From positions 1-51,445 of the forward strand of contig CAJTKE010000013.1 in NCBI GenBank assembly GCA_910576865.1: a stretch of DNA of 51,445 bases. The letters run 5' to 3'. The stretch is from an uncultured Oscillibacter sp. GTDB lineage: Bacteria > Bacillota > Clostridia > Oscillospirales > Oscillospiraceae. Of the stretch, positions 1 to 8,685 are shown piece by piece (position 1 is the stretch's first letter; every line of letters begins with the position of its first letter). The notes below the pieces were generated by a model. It worked only from the letters and a program-made list of their open reading frames with translations. It ran no database searches and was not told where the DNA came from. Made by a program: the position numbers and the translations under genes.

Positions 1-1492
1 TGTTGGCGTCGAACTCGTCCCCGATGCCCGCCCCCAGGGCGGTGATGACCGGCTGGAGCTTGTCGTTTCCATAGACCTTGTCCGCCCGGGCCTTCTCCAC
101 GTTCAGCATCTTGCCCCACAGGGGAAGAATCGCCTGGAAGCGGGAGTCCCGGCCCTTGGTGGCGGAGCCGCCGGCGGAGTCGCCCTCGACGATATAAATT
201 TCCGTCAGCTCGGGGTTGTTCTCGTTGCAGTCCCGGAGCTTGTCGGGCATGGCCGCGCCGCTGAGGGCGGTCTTCCGGCGGATGGACTCCCGGGCCTTCT
301 TGGCGGCCTCCCGGGCCCGGGAGGCGGTGAGGGCCTTGTCCAGAATCATCCGGCCCACCTGGGGGTTCTCCTCCAGGAAGGTGTCCAGCTTCTCCGCCAC
401 GATGTTGTTCACCAGGGTCCGGATTTCGGAGTTGCCCAGCTTCGCCTTGGTCTGGCCCTCGAACTGGGCGTCCGTCAGCTTGACGGAGATGACGCAGGTC
501 AGGCCCTCCCGGCAGTCCTCGCCGGAGACCTTCTCGTCGTCCTTCAGCAGCTTGATTTTTTTGCCGTAGCTGTTCAGCACGGTGGTCAACGCCCGCTTGA
601 AGCCCTCCTCGTGCATGCCCCCCTCCGGGGTGTGGACGTTGTTGGCGAAGGAGAGGATCGTCTCGCTGTACCCGTCGTTGTACTGCAAGGCCACCTCGGC
701 CACGGAATCGTCCCGCTGGCCGGACATGTAGATGACTCCGGGGTGCAGGGCGTCCTTGCTCTTGTTGAGCCAGGTGACGAACTCCCGGATGCCCCCCTCG
801 TAGCACATGGAGTCCTCCTGTTCCTTCCCGGGGCGGAGGTCCACGGTGTTGATGCGCAGGCCCGCGTTCAGGAACGCCTCCTCCCGCATGCGGGTGTGAA
901 GGGTCTCGTAGTTGTAGACCGTATCCTCGAACATCTCGGGGTCCGGCTTGAAGGTGACGGTGGTGCCGGTACGGTCCGTCTTTCCCACCACGGTCATCTC
1001 CTGGGTGATCCGGCCCCGGGAGAATTTCATTTCATAAATCTCACCGTTCTTGTGGACCTGGACCTCCAGCCACTCGGAAAGGGCGTTGACCACCGAGGCG
1101 CCCACGCCGTGGAGGCCGCCGGAGACCTTGTAGCCCCCGCCGCCGAACTTGCCGCCGGCGTGGAGGATGGTGTAGACCACCTCCAGGGCGGGCTTGCCGG
1201 TCTGGGCCTGGATGTCCACGGGGATGCCCCGGCCGTTGTCCACCACGGTGATGGTGTCCCCCTCGTTGATCTGGACCAGGATCTCCGTGCAGAAGCCCGC
1301 CAGGGCCTCGTCAATGGCGTTGTCCACGATTTCATACACCAGGTGGTGGAGGCCCGAGGCGGAGGTGGACCCGATATACATGCCGGGCCGCTTCCGCACG
1401 GCCTCCAGACCCTCCAGAACCTGGATTTCCGAGGCGTCGTATTCGTTGCCCGCGTCCACGGCGGTGGTGGTCAGGATCTCATTGTCTTCCAT
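1..1492 (-). CDS. gyrB: DNA gyrase subunit B, 3' end outside window
   Basis: GyrB is the ATPase subunit of the type II topoisomerase that introduces negative supercoils. The first 497 codons are present, and the reading frame leaves the window at base 1 without a stop. Visible features are the GHKL ATPase part (DNGRGIPVD at about 60-70 and GLHGVGASVVNALS further on) and the start of the TOPRIM domain (EGDSAGGSA) near the window edge. The ATG at 1490-1492 is preceded by AAAGGAGA on the minus strand. It is the last visible gene of the dnaA-dnaN-recF-remB-gyrB order typical of Bacillota. A 127-bp gap separates it from remB. Only its length is unknown; the identification is firm. Confidence 0.97.
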   Translation of the reverse strand, partial: MEDNEILTTTAVDAGNEYDASEIQVLEGLEAVRKRPGMYIGSTSASGLHHLVYEIVDNAIDEALAGFCTEILVQINEGDTITVVDNGRGIPVDIQAQTGKPALEVVYTILHAGGKFGGGGYKVSGGLHGVGASVVNALSEWLEVQVHKNGEIYEMKFSRGRITQEMTVVGKTDRTGTTVTFKPDPEMFEDTVYNYETLHTRMREEAFLNAGLRINTVDLRPGKEQEDSMCYEGGIREFVTWLNKSKDALHPGVIYMSGQRDDSVAEVALQYNDGYSETILSFANNVHTPEGGMHEEGFKRALTTVLNSYGKKIKLLKDDEKVSGEDCREGLTCVISVKLTDAQFEGQTKAKLGNSEIRTLVNNIVAEKLDTFLEENPQVGRMILDKALTASRAREAAKKARESIRRKTALSGAAMPDKLRDCNENNPELTEIYIVEGDSAGGSATKGRDSRFQAILPLWGKMLNVEKARADKVYGNDKLQPVITALGAGIGDEFDAN

Positions 1493-1619
1493 AAACGTTC
1501 TCCTTTACATGCTCAGAGCGGAAAAAGCCGGGTTGGAAGGGTGGGCCCTCCAGCCCGCCTTTCCCCGCTCCGGATAAAATTTCGGAATACTTCCCGTCAA
1601 AGCCGCATAGGCTGTCCCA

Positions 1620-1886
1620 TCACTCCAGCCTCCCGCTCTCCGCCCGCTTTCTGAGGGCGGCGGAGCTCAGCTGGCTCAGATAGACGATCTGCTCGTGATA
1701 CGGGTGGTCGCAGACCACGAAGGACCGGGGCAGGTTCCCCCCGGAGACGTCCAGGACCACCCCCTCCTTCTCGGCGGCGGCCAGATAGTCCCGGGTGCGC
1801 TTCTCATAGCTGCACTTGTCCAGGTCGAAGATGCCGATAATACGGCGCCGGGGGACGATCTCGTTTTGTCCCAGGTGCAGATACAT
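1620..1886 (-). CDS. remB: RemB-like DUF370 regulator
   Basis: An 88-residue DUF370 protein. It opens with MYLHLGQNEIVPRRRIIGIF, and the central part (LDKCS, VVLDVSGGNLPRSFVV) matches the RemB/YaaB family. In Bacillus subtilis RemB works with RemA in control of matrix genes, and its gene lies between recF and gyrB. The location here is the same except that an extra gene (1899-2441) intervenes. RemA-type proteins bind DNA as ring oligomers; a DNA-binding role here is inferred from family only. Start ATG at 1884-1886 has GGAGG upstream. Only 12 bp separate it from the preceding gene, so co-transcription is likely. Confidence 0.85.
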   Translation of the reverse strand: MYLHLGQNEIVPRRRIIGIFDLDKCSYEKRTRDYLAAAEKEGVVLDVSGGNLPRSFVVCDHPYHEQIVYLSQLSSAALRKRAESGRLE

Positions 1887-1898
1887 GAATCTCCTCCC

Positions 1899-2441
1899 TC
1901 AAGAGCTCAGCCAGGAGAGCCAGTCGTGATGAACCATCGACTTCCGGGCCCTCTCGTTGTCCCAGTTCTCATACATGATCCGGGTTCCCAGGAAGCCCCC
2001 CTTGGAGCCGAACTTGAAGTAGGAAATCCCGTCCTCCCGCGCCACTCTGCTGATGGAGATCTGCTTCTTCCCCATCCGGTCCCGGCTCCAGATCAGCTCC
2101 GTGCCGTTTCCCACAGGGTGTACGGTGAAAAAGGACGTGTCCACGCCCTCCTTCCCCAGGCGCTCCTCCAGCAGCGCGGCCACTTCCGGGCACTCCTCAG
2201 GGATAATGTCCATACCCTCCCCGCTGTCCGCCGCCTCCCGCGCCGGAGAGCAGAGCAGCACTTCCTCCATCAGGTCCCGCTCCTCCTCCGTAATCCGCAT
2301 GGCGGGGTTCTGGCGGAGGATGGCCTCGGTGTTGCTGGACAGGGTGCTGATCCGCCGGTCCCCCCAATGGGACAGCTCCAGGCAGGCCAGGACCGCCAGC
2401 AGAATCAGAACGATGTTTATGATTTTATCCTTTTTCCCCAT
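1899..2441 (-). CDS. unknown single-pass membrane protein in the replication operon
   Basis: A 180-residue protein I do not recognise. Residues about 7-22 (IINIVLILLAVLACLE) form one hydrophobic segment, so it is probably a type II membrane protein with an outside domain, or one with an uncleaved signal anchor. The rest is soluble and charged, ending in DWLSWLSS. Its ATG overlaps the recF stop by one base (TGATG), so it is translationally coupled to recF, and it lies 12 bp before remB. It is not DciA/DUF721, which often sits in this region in other bacteria. No catalytic motif is visible. It is a real gene judging by coupling and uniform codon use; function unknown. Confidence 0.8.
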   Translation of the reverse strand: MGKKDKIINIVLILLAVLACLELSHWGDRRISTLSSNTEAILRQNPAMRITEEERDLMEEVLLCSPAREAADSGEGMDIIPEECPEVAALLEERLGKEGVDTSFFTVHPVGNGTELIWSRDRMGKKQISISRVAREDGISYFKFGSKGGFLGTRIMYENWDNERARKSMVHHDWLSWLSS

Positions 2442-3544
2442 CACAAAATCCTCCCCTGTTCCACGTGAAACACCTTGCCCCCCAACAGATTGGGCAGTCT
2501 GTCCTCCTCGCAGCACGTGATAAAGACCTGCCCCCCCGCAATGCGGTTCAGCACAAACTCCTGCCGCCTGGGGTCCAGCTCCGAGAGCACGTCGTCCAGC
2601 AGCAGGACGGGGTACTCCCCCGCCGCGTTCTTGTAGATTTCCCGCTCCGCCAGCTTCAAGGCCAGGGCCGCCGTCCGGGTCTGGCCCTGGGAGGCGTACT
2701 GTTTGGCCTCCCGGCCGTCGATGGTCACAGAGATATCGTCCTTGTGGGGCCCGGAGAGGCACAGGCGGGAGCTGAGCTCCGCCTCCCGGTGGGATTCCAT
2801 GTGCCGCCGCAGCCGGTCCTCCAGCGCCCCGACCTCCGCGCCGGGGTCCTCCACGGAGGAGACCGTCTGATATTGAAGCTCCAGGTTCTCCCGCCCGCCG
2901 GAGCACTCCCGGTGGCAGGCGGCGGCGTGCTCCGCCAGACGGAGACAGAACTGATGCCGGTACCGGATCAGCGCCGCCCCCAGGCGGATCATCTGCTCGT
3001 TGAACTCCGGCAGGGCCTCCAGCAGGCCGGGGCGCTGGTCGTAATCCCGGAGGATGCGGGTCTTCTGCTCCCGGGCCCGCTCATAGCCCGCCAGGGCGGC
3101 GGCGTACCGGGGCCGGAGCTGGCACAATGCCGTATCCAGAAAGCGCCGCCGGGCGGCGGCCCCCTCCCGGATGAGATATAAGTCCTCCGGCTGAAAGAGC
3201 ACCGTGTGGTACACGTCCCCCAGGGCGGCGTTGGTCTTCACGGGGACCTGGTTGACGGTGATCCGCCGCCGCCGGCCCCGGAAGAGGTCCGCCTGGACCC
3301 GGAATTCCCGCTCCCGGGAACAGACCCGGGCCGTCAGCCGGGCGGTCTCCTCCTGAAAGCCGATCATCTCCCGGTCCGTCCGGGCCCGGGGGGACCTTCC
3401 CCGGGAGAGGTAGACGATGGCCTCCAGGAGATTGGTCTTCCCCTGGGCGTTCTCGCCGCAGATGACGCTGCACCGGGGGTCAAAGTCCGCGGCCTCCCGG
3501 CCATAGTTCCGGAAGCCCTCCAGCTCCAGCCGGTCAATCCGCAT
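2441..3544 (-). CDS. recF: DNA replication and repair protein RecF
   Basis: RecF is an SMC-like ATPase that helps load RecA at gapped DNA through RecFOR. The 367-residue product starts MRIDRLELEGFRNY, has the Walker A motif GENAQGKTNLL near residue 31, the ABC signature region (ASQGQTRTAALALKLAE) and Walker B (VLLLDDVLSELD). Length is normal for the family. The start overlaps the S4-domain gene upstream by 11 bp, and the stop overlaps the next gene by one base, so the group behaves as one translationally coupled operon. Identification is firm. Confidence 0.97.
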   Translation of the reverse strand: MRIDRLELEGFRNYGREAADFDPRCSVICGENAQGKTNLLEAIVYLSRGRSPRARTDREMIGFQEETARLTARVCSREREFRVQADLFRGRRRRITVNQVPVKTNAALGDVYHTVLFQPEDLYLIREGAAARRRFLDTALCQLRPRYAAALAGYERAREQKTRILRDYDQRPGLLEALPEFNEQMIRLGAALIRYRHQFCLRLAEHAAACHRECSGGRENLELQYQTVSSVEDPGAEVGALEDRLRRHMESHREAELSSRLCLSGPHKDDISVTIDGREAKQYASQGQTRTAALALKLAEREIYKNAAGEYPVLLLDDVLSELDPRRQEFVLNRIAGGQVFITCCEEDRLPNLLGGKVFHVEQGRIL

Positions 3545-3749
3545 ATTTCACCGTCAGGGTCTCCCCGGCGAAGTCCACCCGGTCCCCCGGGCGGATCTTC
3601 TTTCCCCGCTGGAGGCAGGGCTCCCCGTTCACAAGGGCCTCCCCGGCCTGGACGCGTTCCTTGGCCTCACCGCCGGTTTCCACAAGACCCGCGAATTTCA
3701 AAAGGTCCTGGAGCTTGATGAACTCGGTGGTAATTGTGATTTCCCTCAT
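3534..3749 (-). CDS. S4-domain RNA-binding protein (YaaA/RlbA type)
   Basis: A 71-residue protein made almost entirely of an S4 RNA-binding fold: EFIKLQDLLKFAGLVETGGEAK followed by VQAGEALVNGE and GDRVDF. It matches the small S4 protein coded between dnaN and recF in many Bacillota (B. subtilis YaaA, also called RlbA). The role is probably ribosome- or RNA-associated; it has no catalytic domain. The gene lies 13 bp downstream of dnaN and overlaps recF by 11 bp. The quoted motif is continuous in the translation, and the location alone would nearly settle the call. Confidence 0.92.
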   Translation of the reverse strand: MREITITTEFIKLQDLLKFAGLVETGGEAKERVQAGEALVNGEPCLQRGKKIRPGDRVDFAGETLTVKYAD

Positions 3750-3762
3750 GGCGCCGCCCGCC

Positions 3763-4878
3763 TCAATCGGAATTCTTCAGCCGCACGGGCAGGACCATGT
3801 AGAGGAAGTTGTCCTTTTCGTCCGTGGGCACGATGATGGCCGGGGACACGCCGGTGTTCAGCTCGATCTTCACCGTATCCGCCGGGGCGTACCGCAGGGC
3901 CTCCATCAGATAGCGGTTGTTGAAGCCGATTTCCAGCTCCCCGCCGTCCCCCTCCAGGCGGCAGACGTCTTTCGCCTCGCCGTTGCCGGTTTTGGCGGAG
4001 AGGAGGACCCTCCCCTCCTCAAAGCGGCAGCGCACCGGGCTTTTCAGCTTGTCGGAGATGACCACGGACACCCGGTCGATGCTCTCGATCAGGGCCTTGG
4101 CCTCCACGGTGACGGCGATGGGGTTCTTCTTGGGGATGGCGTTCCGGTAGTCCAGGAACTCCCCCTCCAGCCGGCGGCAGATCAGTTCCACATCCCCCAC
4201 GGTGAAGAGAATGTGCCGCTTTCCCAGGGTGATCTCCGCCAGATCCTCCACGTCGCCGCAAATGCCCTTCACCTCGTTCAGGGCGGACCCGGGGGCCACG
4301 AAGGAGAACGCGCCCCCCTCCAGTCTCTCCAGGGGCTCCCTCCGCACCGCCAGACGGAAGCCGTCCACGGCGGCCATGGTCAGCCCCCCCTCGCCGATCT
4401 CGAACAGGGCCCCGGTGTGGACCGGGCGGCTCTCGTTGGTGGAGACGGCGAAGGCCACTTCCTCGATCATGGCCCGGAGGACCTTCCGCTGGATGGAGAC
4501 GGCATACTCGTCCTCCACCTCGGGAAGGTCCGGGTAGTCCGCGGCGGAGAGGCCGGGGATGTCGAAGTCCGCGTCTCCGCAGAGGAGGCGGACCTGCAAT
4601 TTCTCGTTGGCGGTGAAGGTGACAAGATCGTCGGGCATCCGGCGGATGATGTCCCCGAACAGCCGGGCGTTCAGGACGATCTCCCCGGGGTCCTCCACCC
4701 CGGCGGAGACCTTGGCCCGGATGCCGGTCTGCATGTTGTAGCCGGAGACCGTCAGCCCCTCCCGCCCGGCCCGGAGCAGCAGCCCCTCCAGAGCGGGAAT
4801 GGAGCTCTTCTGGGACACGGCCCGGCTGGTGACGGAGATGGCGTTTTGAAGCAGCGCTTTTTCACAGCTGAATTTCAT
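3763..4878 (-). CDS. dnaN: DNA polymerase III beta subunit (sliding clamp)
   Basis: DnaN is the ring-shaped clamp that tethers the replicative polymerase to DNA. The product is 371 residues, the usual length, and starts MKFSCEKALLQNAISVTSRA. The clamp-typical IPALEGLLLRA occurs near residue 27 and the end reads FLYMVLPVRLKNSD, matching the conserved C-terminal MPIRL-like hydrophobic pocket segment. I chose ATG 4876-4878 because AGGAGG lies 8 bases upstream on the minus strand; the open frame extends further but the extension lacks clamp similarity and crosses the DnaA-box region. Confidence 0.97.
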   Translation of the reverse strand: MKFSCEKALLQNAISVTSRAVSQKSSIPALEGLLLRAGREGLTVSGYNMQTGIRAKVSAGVEDPGEIVLNARLFGDIIRRMPDDLVTFTANEKLQVRLLCGDADFDIPGLSAADYPDLPEVEDEYAVSIQRKVLRAMIEEVAFAVSTNESRPVHTGALFEIGEGGLTMAAVDGFRLAVRREPLERLEGGAFSFVAPGSALNEVKGICGDVEDLAEITLGKRHILFTVGDVELICRRLEGEFLDYRNAIPKKNPIAVTVEAKALIESIDRVSVVISDKLKSPVRCRFEEGRVLLSAKTGNGEAKDVCRLEGDGGELEIGFNNRYLMEALRYAPADTVKIELNTGVSPAIIVPTDEKDNFLYMVLPVRLKNSD

Positions 4879-4970
4879 GGCTTGGAAACCTCCTCGTATC
4901 CTGGCGCTTTCCGCGCTTTTATAGAGAAAAGAACAATATGGATTCAGTAATGGAAGCGGTAGAGGGGCGA

Positions 4971-5119
4971 AATTGTGGACAAGGGGCGAAAACCCGGGAA
5001 TTCCAAGGGGTTCCGCCTCCACAGCGGCTGTTGAAAACCCGGGGGGTTCTCCACGGCTTTTGTCGAAGGGGCGTTTATCCACAGAGAAGTTTTCCCTTTC
5101 CACGGCGGCTTGTGGAAAA
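4971..5119. other. candidate replication origin (DnaA-box cluster)
   Basis: The dnaA-dnaN gap contains one perfect DnaA box, TTATCCACA at 5075-5083 (plus), and two one-mismatch boxes on the minus strand: TTGTCCACA (plus TGTGGACAA, 4974-4982) and TTTTCCACA (plus TGTGGAAAA, 5111-5119). Looser matches such as TGTTGAAAA (5029-5037) lie between. Bacillota origins commonly use boxes between dnaA and dnaN, so this is a good oriC candidate. The gap also holds the dnaN leader. No clear AT-rich unwinding element is visible among the boxes; the most AT-rich stretch nearby is at about 4910-4960. Confidence 0.6.
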
Positions 5120-5124
5120 CTCTC

Positions 5125-6444
5125 TCAGTGCTTGGCGGTGATGTTGGTTTTCAGCTCCTTCACCATCTCGGCGAAGGCCGGGTCCTTTTTCATCTTCTGC
5201 TCCACCTGCCGGATGGAGTGGATGACGGTGGAGTGGTCCCGGTTGCCGAAGAGCTGGCCGATGTTGTCCTGGGACAGGTTGGTCATGACCCGGATGAGGT
5301 ACATGGCGATCTGCCGGGCCTCCACCGCCGAGCGGACCCGCTGCTGTCCCGTCACCACGGACTCCTCCAGCTGGTAGTACCGGCTGACATAGGCCAGGAT
5401 GGCCTCCGGCGTGGGGATGTACTCGTTGCTGCCCTTGAGGATGTCCTGCATGGCCCGGTCCACCGTGGCCTCGTCGGTATCCCGGTCCAGAAGCTCCTTG
5501 TAGGCCAGGACCTTGTTCACGGTGCCCTCCAGCTGGCGGACGTTGGCGGTGACCTTCTGGGCGATCTGGACGGCGATCTTGTCCGGCAGGTCCATGCCCA
5601 GGAGGGCCGCCTTGTTCTTCACGATGGCGAGCCGCGTCTCGAAGTCCGGCGGCGTCACGTCGGCAAGCAGGCCCCACTCGAAGCGGGTCCGGAGCCGGTC
5701 GTCCAGGAGGGTCATCTCCGAGGGGGGCCGGTCCGAGGTCAGCACGATCTGGCGGCCCGACTCGTAGAGGGTGTTGAAGGTGTGGAAAAACTCGTTCTGC
5801 ACCTGCTCCTTCCCCGCCACGAACTGCACGTCATCCACCAGAAGAAGGTCCGCCTCCCGGTACTTGGCCCGGAACTCGCTGCCCCGGCCGGAGCGGACCA
5901 GCTCGATGAACTCGTTGATGAACTCGTCTCCCTTGATGTAGACGATTTTCGCCGCGGGGTCGTTCCGCCGGATGACGTTGGCGATGGCGTAGAGCAGGTG
6001 TGTCTTCCCCAGGCCGGAGTCCCCGTAGATGAGGAGGGGGTTGTAATTCTGGGCCGGGCGCTCCGCCACGGCCATGGAGGCCGCGTGGGCCAGCTTGTTG
6101 GACGGGCCCACCACGAAGTTCTCAAAAGTGAACTCCGCGTAGGTGAAGCGGTCCGCCTGCCTCCTGGGCGCGGGACCCCCCTGGAGCTCCAGCAGGCCGG
6201 CGTCGTCCAGGATCTTCACCTCGAAGTCCACGGAGAAGATGTCCCGGAGGGAGGCCTTGATATTGTTCAGAAACAGGGATTCCAGATAGCCCCGCTTGAA
6301 ATCGCTGGCGCAGTGGAGATAGCAGGTATTGCCCCTGATGTCCACAATGCGCAGTTCGTCGAACCAGGTGGCGATGGTGGTTTCGGAGAGCGTCCCCCGG
6401 AGCTGGCGCAGGACATTCTCCCAAATGTCGGTGACGGAGTTCAA
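5125..6444 (-). CDS. dnaA: chromosomal replication initiator DnaA
   Basis: DnaA is the AAA+ initiator that binds DnaA boxes and opens the origin. The 439-residue product has the N-terminal interaction domain (MNSVTDIWENVLRQL), the AAA+ core with Walker A GDSGLGKTHLL and Walker B LLLVDDVQF, and the C-terminal helix-turn-helix signature GNRDHSTVIHSI. The start codon is TTG (6442-6444) with AGAGGTG eight bases upstream; no in-frame ATG fits better. A sigma-A-like promoter lies about 60 bases upstream. It is the first gene of the minus-strand replication operon. Confidence 0.97.
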   Translation of the reverse strand: MNSVTDIWENVLRQLRGTLSETTIATWFDELRIVDIRGNTCYLHCASDFKRGYLESLFLNNIKASLRDIFSVDFEVKILDDAGLLELQGGPAPRRQADRFTYAEFTFENFVVGPSNKLAHAASMAVAERPAQNYNPLLIYGDSGLGKTHLLYAIANVIRRNDPAAKIVYIKGDEFINEFIELVRSGRGSEFRAKYREADLLLVDDVQFVAGKEQVQNEFFHTFNTLYESGRQIVLTSDRPPSEMTLLDDRLRTRFEWGLLADVTPPDFETRLAIVKNKAALLGMDLPDKIAVQIAQKVTANVRQLEGTVNKVLAYKELLDRDTDEATVDRAMQDILKGSNEYIPTPEAILAYVSRYYQLEESVVTGQQRVRSAVEARQIAMYLIRVMTNLSQDNIGQLFGNRDHSTVIHSIRQVEQKMKKDPAFAEMVKELKTNITAKH

Positions 6445-6500
6445 ACAGGAAGCACCTCTCTTTTCTGATCTGATCCGCGGGCATAAAATAACATTTATGT

Positions 6501-6529
6501 ATTATAGCAGGAAATCCCGCGGTTGGCAA
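6501..6529 (-). promoter_or_regulatory. sigma-A-like promoter of dnaA operon
   Basis: Read on the minus strand: TTGCCA (plus 6524-6529), a 17-base spacer, then a perfect TATAAT (plus 6501-6506). It points toward dnaA, 57 bases upstream of its TTG start. The surrounding 80 bases are noticeably more AT-rich than the genes on both sides. Confidence 0.75.
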
Positions 6530-6581
6530 TACCTATTCTAATAATAAGCAGTGGGTTTTAAACAGGGGGCCCTCCTTCTTC

Positions 6582-6610
6582 TTGACATCCCCGGGAGTTT
6601 CTTTTATAAT
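6582..6610 (+). promoter_or_regulatory. consensus sigma-A promoter of the phospho-sugar mutase gene
   Basis: TTGACA (6582-6587), 17-base spacer, TATAAT (6605-6610): a perfect match to the sigma-A consensus. It points to the gene at 6710 and is divergent from the dnaA promoter 53 bases away, so both could be affected by the same local DNA opening or binding. Confidence 0.85.
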
Positions 6611-6709
6611 ATTTTTGTGCGGCATGGATAATTTTGCCGGCTGCAAGGAATCAAACGTTGTCAGAATCCATCAAAAAGAGGCAGCGTTCATCAAAGGAGG
6701 AGCATCGCT

Positions 6710-8437
6710 ATGGACTTCATGAAGGAATACGAGAAATGGCTTGGCAGCCCCGCCCTCAGCGAGGCGGAGCGGAGCGAGCTGGAGGCCATCCGGAACGATC
6801 CCAAGGAGATCGAGGCCCGGTTCTACGGGCCGCTGGAATTCGGCACCGCCGGCCTCCGGGGCACCATGTACACCGGCCTCCACAATATGAACATCCATGT
6901 GATCCGCTGGGCCACCCAGGGCTTCGCCGACGTCATCTGTGCCGAGGGCGAGGAGGGCAAGCAGCGGGGCGTGGCCATCTGCATGGACTGCCGGAACCAC
7001 TCCATGGAGTTCGCCCGGGCCGCGGCGGAGGTCTGCGCCGCCAACGGCATCCACGTCCGGATCTTCGAGTCCCTCCGCCCCACCCCCGAGCTGAGCTTCG
7101 CCGTCCGGGAGTACCACTGTCAGGCGGGCATCAACGTCACCGCCAGCCACAACCCCAAGGAGTACAACGGCTACAAGGTCTACTGGCAGGACGGCGCCCA
7201 GCTGCCCCCCCACCACGCCGACGCCATCGCGAAACGGCTGAGTGAAATCGACATCTTCCAGGACATCAGGCGCATGGACTATGACGAGGCCGTCAAGGCC
7301 GGGATCGTCGAGGTCCTGGGGGCCGAGACCGACGAGAAATTCCTCTCCAACGTCATGGCCCAGGTCAACGACGCCGAGACCGTGGCCAAGGTGGCGGACA
7401 GCTTCAAGATGGTCTACACCCCCTTCCACGGCACGGGCCACAAGCTGATCCCCGAGGTGCTCAAGCGCCTGGGCGTGAAACACCTGATCTGCGTCCCCGA
7501 GCAGATGGTCATCGATGGGGACTTCCCCACCGTGGCCTCCCCCAACCCGGAGAACCCCGAGGGCTTCTACTTGGCGGTGGACCTCGCGAAGAAGGAGGGC
7601 GCGGACTTCATCCTGGGCTCCGACCCCGACGCCGACCGGGTGGGCATCATGATCCGGGACAAGGACGGGGAGTTCAAGGTCATCACCGGCAACCAGACCG
7701 GCGTCCTCCTGCTGGACTACCTCATCGGCGCGAAGAAGCGGGCGGGCACCATGCCTGAAAAGCCCGTGGCCCAGAAGACCATCGTCACCACGGAGATGGC
7801 CCGGAAGGTGGCGGAGGTCAACGGCCTGCGGTGCTGCGACACCTTCACCGGCTTCAAGTTCCTGGCGGAGAAGAAGGACAAGCTGGAATCCTCCGGCGAG
7901 GGCAAGGTCATCTTCTCCTATGAGGAGAGCTACGGCTACATGCTGGGAGACTATGTCCGGGACAAGGACGCCGTCACCGCCGCCCTGCTGCTGACGGAGA
8001 TGGCCGCCTGGTACGCCGCCCAGGGCAAGACCCTGGCGGACGCCCTGGCGGGGCTCTTCGAGAAATACGGCTATTACGCCGAGCACACCTACAATCTGGT
8101 CATGCCCGGCCTGGACGGCCTGAAGGACATGGCGAACCTGATGAAGAGCCTCCGGGAGAATCCCCCGGCGGAGATCTCCGGCGTGAAGACCGTCCAGTTC
8201 AAGGACTATTCCGACGGGTCCGTGAGGGACTGCGCCACCGGGGCGAAGACGACGATGGAGCTCTCCGGGTCCAACGTGCTGCGCTTTGAGATGGCGGACG
8301 GGACCAGCGTCATCGTCCGGCCCTCCGGCACGGAGCCCAAGATCAAGGTGTACATCCTCACCCAGGGCAAGGACGCCGCCGACGCCCAGGCCAATGTGGA
8401 CAAATACGGCGTGTGGGTGAAGTCCTTGCAGAAATAA
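6710..8437 (+). CDS. phospho-sugar mutase (phosphoglucomutase/phosphomannomutase)
   Basis: The enzyme interconverts hexose 1- and 6-phosphates, feeding UDP-glucose and envelope sugar synthesis. At 575 residues it matches the PgcA-type alpha-D-phosphohexomutases of Bacillota. Visible are the active-site serine loop TASHNPKEYNGYK near 145, the metal-binding loop DPDADRVG near 305, the sugar-specificity loop (SYEESYGYM) near 405, and the phosphate-binding loop RPSGTEPKIK near the C-terminus. The ATG at 6710 has AAAGGAGGA upstream. It is monocistronic: a perfect promoter upstream and a terminator at 8573. Exact sugar preference cannot be read from sequence. Confidence 0.93.
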   Translation: MDFMKEYEKWLGSPALSEAERSELEAIRNDPKEIEARFYGPLEFGTAGLRGTMYTGLHNMNIHVIRWATQGFADVICAEGEEGKQRGVAICMDCRNHSMEFARAAAEVCAANGIHVRIFESLRPTPELSFAVREYHCQAGINVTASHNPKEYNGYKVYWQDGAQLPPHHADAIAKRLSEIDIFQDIRRMDYDEAVKAGIVEVLGAETDEKFLSNVMAQVNDAETVAKVADSFKMVYTPFHGTGHKLIPEVLKRLGVKHLICVPEQMVIDGDFPTVASPNPENPEGFYLAVDLAKKEGADFILGSDPDADRVGIMIRDKDGEFKVITGNQTGVLLLDYLIGAKKRAGTMPEKPVAQKTIVTTEMARKVAEVNGLRCCDTFTGFKFLAEKKDKLESSGEGKVIFSYEESYGYMLGDYVRDKDAVTAALLLTEMAAWYAAQGKTLADALAGLFEKYGYYAEHTYNLVMPGLDGLKDMANLMKSLRENPPAEISGVKTVQFKDYSDGSVRDCATGAKTTMELSGSNVLRFEMADGTSVIVRPSGTEPKIKVYILTQGKDAADAQANVDKYGVWVKSLQK

Positions 8438-8461
8438 GAATCAACTGTTTTTGAAATGGCA

Positions 8462-8571
8462 TGTAGGGGGCGGGCTCTGTCCCGCCCCGTTCTTACGGAA
8501 TCGCCCCGCCCTTTTTTCAGAAACCCCGGCGCTTCCGGCGAAACGGGAGGGGACGGAGCCCCTCCCCTACA
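8462..8571. repeat. palindromic intergenic repeat, family A, copy 1
   Basis: A 110-bp GC-rich element bounded by TGTAGGGG and its complement CCCCTACA. Inside the left end is GGGCTCTGTCCC, and near the right end GGGACGGAGCCCC, so the arms are related to each other. A second copy of the same design occurs at 18695-18781. It follows the mutase gene and precedes the terminator hairpin at 8573. No open reading frame in it looks real. Confidence 0.7.
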
Positions 8572-8572
8572 G

Positions 8573-8609
8573 GGAAGGGCGGACACACAAGTCCGCCCTT
8601 CCTTCTTTT
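8573..8609 (+). terminator. rho-independent terminator after the mutase gene
   Basis: A perfect 12-bp stem, GGAAGGGCGGAC (8573-8584) with GTCCGCCCTTCC (8591-8602), has a six-base loop and is followed by TTCTTTT. It sits directly against the right end of the repeat element. Confidence 0.75.
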
Positions 8610-8685
8610 CCCATATCCAAATTGACGAAAATTTAACCATCCATTTGGCAGTCCAGTGAAATCGTGCTTTTGCCCAAAATTCCTG

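Noticed and set aside
611..1654. Plus-strand frame opposite gyrB
   Set aside because: Antisense to a clear gyrB; composition typical of GC-rich shadow frames.
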